NCBI GenBank assembly: GCA_025457785.1
Contig: JALOTS010000035.1
Location: 1-11,906, forward strand
DNA length: 11,906 nt
Direction of reading: 5' to 3'
DNA from: Pontiellaceae bacterium
GTDB taxonomy: Bacteria; Verrucomicrobiota; Kiritimatiellia; Kiritimatiellales; Tichowtungiaceae
Part shown: positions 1 to 5,490 of the stretch, one piece after another
How positions within the stretch are numbered: the stretch's first letter is position 1
Layout: every line of letters starts with the position of its first letter
Notes under the pieces: generated by a model
What the model saw: only the letters and a program-made list of their open reading frames with translations
The model's database searches: none
Told to the model about the DNA's origin: nothing
Position numbers and translations under genes: made by a program

Positions 1-45
1 CCGCGAATCGAAGAGCTGAAGAAAAAATGTAGTGAAGACCTTTGA
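1..45 (+). CDS. possible 3' end of a plus-strand gene (14 codons and stop)
   Basis: Frame 1 is open from the first base of the window and ends at a TGA at 43-45, giving a tail PRIEELKKKCSEDL. The charged, helical look of this tail is compatible with the C-terminus of a real protein, and it would converge on the mannosidase gene that ends at 150. With only 14 codons no family can be assigned, and an open frame this short can occur by chance. Confidence 0.25.
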   Translation, partial: PRIEELKKKCSEDL

Positions 46-54
46 GTCAAAATC

Positions 55-79
55 GAAGGAAAAAGGCGGTTCAGCCCGC
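55..79 (-). terminator. weak candidate intrinsic terminator after the mannosidase gene
   Basis: On the minus strand, about 70 nt past the mannosidase stop, a short GC stem (GCGG at 79-76 pairing with CCGC at 69-66, loop GCTGAA) is followed by CTTTTTCC. The stem is only 4 bp, so this is a marginal terminator. A second weak pairing (AACCCG with CGGGTT-type bases around 75-98) overlaps it. No better hairpin is seen between 1 and 149. Confidence 0.3.
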
Positions 80-149
80 GAACAGCGAAAGACGGGTTAT
101 GATGCGGACAAACCCTTTCCAGATGCTTTTTTCATCAAAACCCCTTTTC

Positions 150-3100
150 TTACGGATGATCAAATCTGGCGTTGAAGGCGGCATCCCGGTGAAGATCTTC
201 GAATGACGACTGCAGGGCAACGGCATGCCCCTCATCGCCAACACTCATGGCCGCAATGCGCACAAACGGAGAATTCGGCAGGGTGATGCCGGAGGCACCT
301 TCCGGAATCTCCAGGCGGTAGGCGAACAGATAACCGTATTCATAGAGCGCATCCTCATCGGGCACATGCCGGTGCGAAGCGCACCAGGCAATGCGCTGAT
401 CCCGAACGAATGCCGGGTCGACTCGCACCAGATCGTTGCGCATCGAATAGGAAAGCCTGGCCACAAAACCGTCGAATACACGGTTGTCCCACGACCCCAG
501 GTAACCGGACCATCCGCCGAGGGTCAGCGGAATCTCTTTATCACCGGCGCGGAAGACGACGTTGGTATCAACCTCAGCCGCCGCCAGAATGTGCAGAACG
601 GCGACCCCCGCCGGCAGTTCAATGTTCTGTCCCCGGCACGCCACAGCGTTGAACGCGTACTCTTCACGGGGACCAATGGCGAAGGAAACATTGCCCATCT
701 GAACGGTGTCGCCGATCATTTCAGCGGGGTATGTCCCGCCCTTGCCGTCGAAGCTTCCGGCAGAGCCATACTTCCTGCTTTCACGACGGGTGTAGCCGTC
801 TTCACGGTTGGTGTTATAACTGAACATATCGACATCGTATTTCAATGCAACCGGCCTTGTTGTTTCCGGGCTTGCCGCAGCACCCGGCATTTGCAACAGA
901 ACCGTTTTCAATTCCCAGGAGGTAAAATCCAGCTTCAGTTTGCCGTCTTGTGTGGCCGCTTGTTGGTTAAGCGGACGTTCGGCTCCGTCAAGCTCTTCAG
1001 CGGACTGAATTGGTAATGCGGCCGTGAGGGTCATTCCGGAGCACGGACGTCCGGTCAGCTCCTGCAGACGGACGACGATGCCTGATCCGTTTTCAGCCAT
1101 TTTCACGGCCTGCACGTTCACCTGGGGATTATCAACGCTCAGCAGAGAGACGGCGCTTTCTTTTCCGCTGTTATGACGCGGCACGGCAAATGCCGCCGGA
1201 CGCTGTTCAAAACGCTGCGCTTCCCAATGGGTTTCGCCGTCGCGCCAGTCGCCTTTGTGCCCGGCAATGGCATAGCGGAATTCGTGACGGCCCCAATCCT
1301 GCCAGCGCATCTCCTTGCAGCGGCCGTAGTCGATCGATTCGGTTTCACACTCCTCGGTCTCCGGAGAATGAATGAGCGTCAGACGCAACGTATTGTTGTT
1401 TGGCTTGTCGCTGCCGTATTTGGAGCCGGTCAGGATGGATACCCCGTAGGTGCCGGAGCTGTCCGTAAGGTCAATCCAAGCCTGATTCGGAACTTCATAC
1501 TGTTTTTCGCAGGCATTGCCGCGCTGAATAGTTCCGAGTCCCATATTGTAGGTTGCTTCCGGATTGGATGAGGTCAGATGGAAGGCCGCCTTGAGCAGCG
1601 TGCCGCGACTCTTCCAATCGAAATGGTTCGCCACGTCAACACGGTTGCCGTCGGCTCCGGCAGAAAGCCGGATACGCTGCACGATCTTTGATCCTTCGTT
1701 TTCGCGCACCACTTCAATGGCAATGCGTATCGGCCCGTCTTCCACGACGCGGATCGAGACAGGGTTGGCCGCAACACTGCGGGCCGGTCTTTTCATGTCG
1801 TACCAGAGGATATGCCAGGCGGGTCTGCAGGCAGGAAAGTTGGTGATAAACTCGAGTTGTGCCGGTTTTTCGAACAGTTCTTTGCCAACCCGCTTGTCAA
1901 AAATGCCGGCAATGTCGCCGTTTCGATTGATCTTGACGCAATACCGGTTGTTTTCGAGCGTGCGATCGTCCGCATGGAGTTCGCTGTCCTTGACCTTTGG
2001 CGGAATGCCTTCGCGCAAGGCGTAAACAGCGGCACCGACAGGCGGCAGCTTGGCCTGAAAGAGGACTCGCCGTTTCCCATCCCATCCGGCGGTCATCTGA
2101 GTCGGCAGGGCCTGTCCCTGTGCATCAAACGCCGTGATCTCTTTTGCATTTTCCAATTCCGCAGGAATCAATGCCTCCACAACATCTTCACGTTCCGTGG
2201 AAAGAGGATTGTAGATGACCAGCGGAACGCCTTGAACATCCGTGTTGAGGGAGCGGGCCAGTGCACCGATGGCATCCGCATAGACCCCGGCAAACTGATT
2301 GAGGGCAATCAGCCCGTCATTCCACGCGTATTCATAGGCCTTCGGGATACAGGTTCCCGGCAGGGTGTCGTGAAACTGGTTGCGCAAGGCAAGGCCCCAT
2401 GCATGGTTCAGTGCATTAGACGGATAGACGGCACCGGTCAAAAGGCTGGCCGAAACGGCGGCACGTTCGGCAGCATCCGCCAGCAGTTCGCTGTCGCGAT
2501 TGATCTTTTTCATGTAGGCTTGCGAGGTCAGTCCTCCGGTGGAATGCTCGTACAGCAGCAGATCCCTGTTCCATACGGGGAATTTTTCCGCCTGTTCATC
2601 CGTGATGGCGCGAACCATCAGATCAGACGGGCCGGTGATCACCCTGATCGGGCCCTCTTCAGTATAGCATTTTTCGAGTGTTTCAAGAGAAACCCGCTGC
2701 GGCGCTCCCCCGCGGTCAACGTTGATTCTTTTATCGCCGCTGCCCATATAGTACAAATCGATCGGCAGACCGGATATACATCGGTTTGTTTCAAGACGCT
2801 GAAGTGTATTTGTATCTGTGCTATAGATGGTATCGTGAGTGTGACCATAGTTACTGCAATTGAGCGATGCGATCACCCATTCTCCGTCCGGGCCGACCCA
2901 TCGTCCGAGATTAAACGGAATCCCGTTGGCCGAATAGATCATCAGTTTCTGGGTTGAAAAACCGCGGATTCCGCAATGGCTCAAAACCGACGGCAGAGAG
3001 TATGGAAATCCAAAGGAGTCCGGCAGCATGTATTCGAGGCTCTCCTTGCCGAATTCATTGTAGAAATAATTGCGGCCCGTCAGAATTTGGCGAATAACGG

Positions 3101-3530
3101 ATTCTGTAGACGGCACAAGCACATCGTTTTCCACCCACGCGCTACCGCAGGGAAACCAGCGTCCGGCAGCGACCCATTCCCTCAGTTCCTCATACTGTTC
3201 CGGATGGTACTCTTTAATCATGGCGTAGTGACTGGCACTGGACCAGTTCAGGACGAAGTGAGGAAATTCCTCGAAGGCTTCAAAATTATCATCCAGAGTT
3301 CTTTTCAGGAACTCGCGAATCGTCTGCGGATAGGACCAGCGCCAAACGGCATCCAGATGGGTATAAGGCACGATGAACAGGGTCGGTTTGGTCAGGTCGA
3401 TCGATGCGGGATCAATCGGCGCAACCGCAGGTTTTGCTGAGGCAGGCCGCTGTGCGGCGGATGAAACCAGCACGCCGGTGAGGATACAGGTTATGATCCC
3501 GATCCTGGCTTTATCTGTTTTTAGGAACAT
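150..3530 (-). CDS. secreted GH38 alpha-mannosidase (1126 aa)
   Basis: Retaining alpha-mannosidase of glycoside hydrolase family 38, predicted to be exported and to trim alpha-mannosides from glycans. Residues 1-32 form a signal peptide: a basic n-region, a hydrophobic core around 10-24, and an ASA site before K33. The catalytic N-domain (about 49-330) opens with THLDAVWRW, where H58 and D60 are zinc ligands by family analogy. LPDSFGFP at 169-176 carries the expected nucleophile and zinc ligand D171. The helical middle domain (about 330-430) contains NQFHDTLPGT with H387, the remaining zinc ligand. A beta-sandwich C-domain runs to about 870. Roughly 250 further residues form an extra C-terminal region that I cannot assign. 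All key residues are present, so the enzyme looks active. The ATG at 3530 is supported by the signal peptide and by AAGGA at 3544-3540 (9-nt spacer). That Shine-Dalgarno sequence lies inside the inverted repeat of the adjacent RAYT unit, and the RAYT stop codon is 5 nt upstream, so translation is probably coupled. Exact substrate linkage cannot be read from sequence. Confidence 0.93.
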   Translation of the reverse strand: MFLKTDKARIGIITCILTGVLVSSAAQRPASAKPAVAPIDPASIDLTKPTLFIVPYTHLDAVWRWSYPQTIREFLKRTLDDNFEAFEEFPHFVLNWSSASHYAMIKEYHPEQYEELREWVAAGRWFPCGSAWVENDVLVPSTESVIRQILTGRNYFYNEFGKESLEYMLPDSFGFPYSLPSVLSHCGIRGFSTQKLMIYSANGIPFNLGRWVGPDGEWVIASLNCSNYGHTHDTIYSTDTNTLQRLETNRCISGLPIDLYYMGSGDKRINVDRGGAPQRVSLETLEKCYTEEGPIRVITGPSDLMVRAITDEQAEKFPVWNRDLLLYEHSTGGLTSQAYMKKINRDSELLADAAERAAVSASLLTGAVYPSNALNHAWGLALRNQFHDTLPGTCIPKAYEYAWNDGLIALNQFAGVYADAIGALARSLNTDVQGVPLVIYNPLSTEREDVVEALIPAELENAKEITAFDAQGQALPTQMTAGWDGKRRVLFQAKLPPVGAAVYALREGIPPKVKDSELHADDRTLENNRYCVKINRNGDIAGIFDKRVGKELFEKPAQLEFITNFPACRPAWHILWYDMKRPARSVAANPVSIRVVEDGPIRIAIEVVRENEGSKIVQRIRLSAGADGNRVDVANHFDWKSRGTLLKAAFHLTSSNPEATYNMGLGTIQRGNACEKQYEVPNQAWIDLTDSSGTYGVSILTGSKYGSDKPNNNTLRLTLIHSPETEECETESIDYGRCKEMRWQDWGRHEFRYAIAGHKGDWRDGETHWEAQRFEQRPAAFAVPRHNSGKESAVSLLSVDNPQVNVQAVKMAENGSGIVVRLQELTGRPCSGMTLTAALPIQSAEELDGAERPLNQQAATQDGKLKLDFTSWELKTVLLQMPGAAASPETTRPVALKYDVDMFSYNTNREDGYTRRESRKYGSAGSFDGKGGTYPAEMIGDTVQMGNVSFAIGPREEYAFNAVACRGQNIELPAGVAVLHILAAAEVDTNVVFRAGDKEIPLTLGGWSGYLGSWDNRVFDGFVARLSYSMRNDLVRVDPAFVRDQRIAWCASHRHVPDEDALYEYGYLFAYRLEIPEGASGITLPNSPFVRIAAMSVGDEGHAVALQSSFEDLHRDAAFNARFDHP

Positions 3531-3531
3531 T

Positions 3532-3554
3532 GGGGTCAGTCCTTGAATTTTGAT
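3532..3554 (+). repeat. left terminal inverted repeat of the RAYT unit (23 bp)
   Basis: The sequence starts GGGGTCAGTCCTTGAA and continues to TTTTGAT. It is the perfect reverse complement of 4591-4613. It contains the stop codon of the transposase (TGA at 3538-3536) and, on the minus strand, an AAGGA that serves as ribosome binding site for the mannosidase. The match ends abruptly on the outer side (3531 against 4614). On the inner side, similarity fades into T-rich sequence. Confidence 0.9.
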
Positions 3555-4546
3555 ATTTTGGCCTTCAGCTCAAAAAGAATCCCGTCAACCGCCTCATCAA
3601 CGGCCCGAATACTCCGCGAAACCGCCGCCGTATTCCCCATCTTTAAGGCATTGGAAACCCACTCGTTTTTTACACTGGTATTCTTACGAATCAACCACGC
3701 AACAACCTTTTTACGATCGTCATTCTTTTTGAGGTGCTCCAGATCGTCCGGCTTCAGCCCGACGGCTCTCAAACCGATATTTAAAAGTTCCTCAGCGGCC
3801 TGCTCATCATGCAGCAACACCGCACCCCCGCTATGAGAATCACGCCGGCACCCCTTTGCGGCCCGGTCAATTTCATCCCGCATCTGCGAACAGAACTCTT
3901 CAGATCCAAAGATCCAGCCCCGGCGGATGCTTTGCCAGGCCGCATCGGCCATCGACGGATTATCGCTATGTAAAATCTCTGTAACACGCTTCTGCATATA
4001 ATCCCGGTAGCCTGTTCGGCCGGTCTCCGTATCATCGTAACCGCAACTCCTTAACCCCCGATCAACGACCAACCACTCGGGACGAACCGCAGGGTGCAAA
4101 TACGCAATATAACTGCTCGGCTTATAATCGGAAAGCTGGCCGTCCTCTAAATCAAAACAACGCGCCCGCGCCGGGTTCAAATGGATATAACGTGCAACCG
4201 TGGCGAAATAATCCCCGCCGCCATCCACCAGCAACGCCTTATACCGTCCCTGAAACAGATGGCCCCACATCGTATGCCGGGCATTAAACCGCTGCGTATA
4301 GACCCCCTGAAACCAGCGCATCCCCTCAACCAGATTGGCCTCCGGGGTTTCAAGCAGGAGGTGGTAGTGGTTCCCCATCAAAACATACGCATGGACACGC
4401 CACCCGCAACGTGTACAGGTCTCTCCCAGCGTCTTAAGAAAGGTCTCCTGATCCGTCGTATCCTTGAAAATCGCCTCCTGCCGATCCCCACGGCACATCA
4501 CGTGGTAAATCGCTCCGGGAAATTCCACTCGTAGGGATCTAGGCAT
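3536..4546 (-). CDS. REP-associated tyrosine transposase (RAYT, Y1_Tnp/HUH family, 336 aa)
   Basis: Single-strand DNA transposase of the IS200/REP-associated Y1 group, which nicks and joins DNA through a tyrosine. From the ATG at 4546 the protein begins MPRSLRVEFPGAIYHV, the usual start of this family. A longer frame runs back to a TTG at 4585, but its 13 extra residues are not family-like. The HUH metal-binding motif is MGNHYHLLL (H60, H62). The catalytic tyrosine is probably Y102 in LFQGRYKALLVD. Another family block is ARYIHLNPARA. The C-terminal ~80 residues (VVAWLIRKNTSVKNEWVSNALKMGNTAAVSRSI) look like the helix-turn-helix often attached to these proteins. No good Shine-Dalgarno precedes 4546; a small hairpin (TGCCC-CGCA-GGGCA, about 4566-4579) lies in the leader. 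The gene appears intact and ends inside the left inverted repeat. Confidence 0.9.
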   Translation of the reverse strand: MPRSLRVEFPGAIYHVMCRGDRQEAIFKDTTDQETFLKTLGETCTRCGWRVHAYVLMGNHYHLLLETPEANLVEGMRWFQGVYTQRFNARHTMWGHLFQGRYKALLVDGGGDYFATVARYIHLNPARARCFDLEDGQLSDYKPSSYIAYLHPAVRPEWLVVDRGLRSCGYDDTETGRTGYRDYMQKRVTEILHSDNPSMADAAWQSIRRGWIFGSEEFCSQMRDEIDRAAKGCRRDSHSGGAVLLHDEQAAEELLNIGLRAVGLKPDDLEHLKKNDDRKKVVAWLIRKNTSVKNEWVSNALKMGNTAAVSRSIRAVDEAVDGILFELKAKISKFKD

Positions 4547-4590
4547 GAGGAGATTTAAGCAGCAACTGCCCCGCAGGGCAATCAAAAAAC

Positions 4591-4613
4591 ATCAAAATTC
4601 AAGGACTGACCCC
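4591..4613 (-). repeat. right terminal inverted repeat of the RAYT unit (23 bp)
   Basis: This is the perfect reverse complement of 3532-3554, ending in ...GGACTGACCCC on the plus strand. It lies about 45 nt upstream of the transposase start. Immediately to its right begins the IS66 transposase remnant, so this repeat marks the junction of the two mobile sequences. Confidence 0.9.
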
Positions 4614-4913
4614 TTTTCGAATCGGGACGGCGAACGGCTCTTTGTCTTTCTGGAAGTCAACGGCATGGAGCCGACCAACAATCACGCTGAACAGGCTCTG
4701 CGACATCCAGTCATCTTCCGGAAAATCTGCTTTGGAAACCGGTCGCTTGAGGGGGCGCAACATCTCGCAGTCAACCTCTCGATTTTAGGAACAGCCAAAC
4801 GACAGAATCAAGACCTCGTTGATCTGCTCAAAACCATCCTGCTCAAGGGAGTAGACACCCCCCTCGAAAAACTCTACCGCCCCGAAAATCTGCCGGTTCC
4901 CAACAGCTCGTAA
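4614..4913 (+). pseudogene. IS66-family transposase, C-terminal remnant
   Basis: About 99 codons of the 3' end of an IS66 transposase (DDE superfamily). The block LFVFLEVNGMEPTNNHAEQ and the following ALR..VIFRKICFGNRS match the family's end region, including NNHAEQALR with the last acidic catalytic residue. The downstream GTAKRQNQDLVDLLKTIL belongs to the IS66 C-terminal element. The two catalytic aspartates, the zinc-binding and leader domains, and the accessory genes usual in IS66 elements are missing, because the sequence stops at the RAYT inverted repeat (4613). The frame can be read back to an ATG at 4545, but codons before 4614 belong to the RAYT unit and are not transposase. The stop is TAA at 4911-4913. 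The fragment cannot be functional. Confidence 0.85.
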
Positions 4914-5015
4914 CCCCGCCCGGATTCCGCTAAACTGTTACAAAAACTCTACCGCCCCGAAAGTCTGCCGGTTACTAACAGTTCTTAACCCGCCCGGATT
5001 CCGCTAAACTGTTAC
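4867..5015 (+). repeat. tandem duplication of the IS66 3' end (75 + 74 bp)
   Basis: Unit 1 is 4867-4941 and unit 2 is 4942-5015. They differ by five substitutions and one deleted C. Each holds the last 15 codons of the transposase plus stop (ends PENLPVPNSS and PESLPVTNSS, with TAA at 4911-4913 and 4986-4988), followed by the terminal sequence. Both second halves end in CCGCTAAACTGTTAC. The divergence in the coding part against identity in the terminal part suggests either an old duplication or a junction between two related IS66 copies. Confidence 0.85.
4988..5015 (-). repeat. probable IS66 right terminal inverted repeat
   Basis: Read inward on the minus strand the end is GTAACAGTTTAGCGGAATCC. 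IS66 ends characteristically begin with GTAA, so this fits the right end of the element. A second copy ends at 4941 as part of the tandem duplication. The left end is absent from the window, so the 8-bp target duplication typical of the family cannot be checked. A further GTAAC at 5023-5019 overlaps the RHS stop codon. Confidence 0.6.
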
Positions 5016-5019
5016 TTTG

Positions 5020-5490
5020 TTACTTTCCATAGTCATGTCCTCGTATAGTACCCTTATCGATATAATTCATTGCAATTGCTGTATCATTAGCAACCCATTC
5101 ACCATCAACAACCATATCCATACGCAATACCGCACTACTAGGTGTCGAAACGTACGCAGTATATTCTTTGCCGCCTTTTTTCATTTCAGTATCAGCCGTT
5201 AGAAGCGAATTATCACGGTCTGTCCCACTAAAATTATCCAAGCCCGCATCCGTGCATACAGGATCGCCGGTATACGTAATTTCTCCTGTGTTAGCGTCAC
5301 GTATTGAATAATCAGTATGGTTATGGTAATCACCTACTAAAGTTGATCCCTCTGGCATCCTACTCTTTGCCTCAGAAAGGTCTACTCCATCCACTTGACC
5401 ATCTGCATACGGAAGGGTAAACCCATATTGGTCGCCACTTTTATATATAACCGCTCCAAATTCCCGCCGTTTGCTCGACGGATCTTTGCC
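5020..5490 (-). other. C-terminal tip domain of the RHS protein, DUF4329-like with JAMM-type residues
   Basis: From about residue 2085 the sequence reads REFGAVIYKSGDQYGFTLPY, then GSTLVGDYHNHTDYS, DNFSGTD and YVSTPSS, the pattern of DUF4329 domains found at the ends of RHS-type proteins. The residues E2093, H2139, H2141, S2171 and D2174 fit an E / H-x-H / S-x-x-D metalloprotease (JAMM) arrangement, with a longer spacing than usual between HxH and SxxD. A role as a protease or isopeptidase-type effector is inference. The DNA of this part is AT-richer than the cage. Confidence 0.6.

Larger units (their letters stand above)
3532..4613 (-). mobile_element. RAYT transposition unit with 23-bp inverted repeats (1082 bp)
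   Basis: A single-gene unit: one HUH/Y1 transposase gene enclosed by perfect 23-bp inverted repeats at 3532-3554 and 4591-4613. The right repeat abuts the point where the IS66 transposase homology begins (about 4614). The left repeat ends 1 nt before the mannosidase ATG. No target-site duplication is visible at the outer edges. GGGGTCAG-type borders next to this transposase family are, to my knowledge, common in environmental genomes. Whether they are true element ends or REP-like substrates acted on by the transposase is not settled by this one copy. Confidence 0.75.

Noticed and set aside
1812..2957. 381-codon plus-strand open frame opposite the mannosidase gene
   Set aside because: Antisense shadow of a strongly conserved GH38 gene; its translation has no recognisable motifs, and GC-rich coding DNA commonly leaves such frames open.
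4547..4585. TTG start at 4585 for the transposase, adding 13 residues
   Set aside because: The protein family begins at MPRSLRVEFPG; the extra residues do not resemble it and overlap the leader hairpin.
4545..4613. ATG at 4545 as the start of an IS66-type protein
   Set aside because: Codons 1-23 come from the RAYT unit read backwards; IS66 similarity starts only at about 4614.
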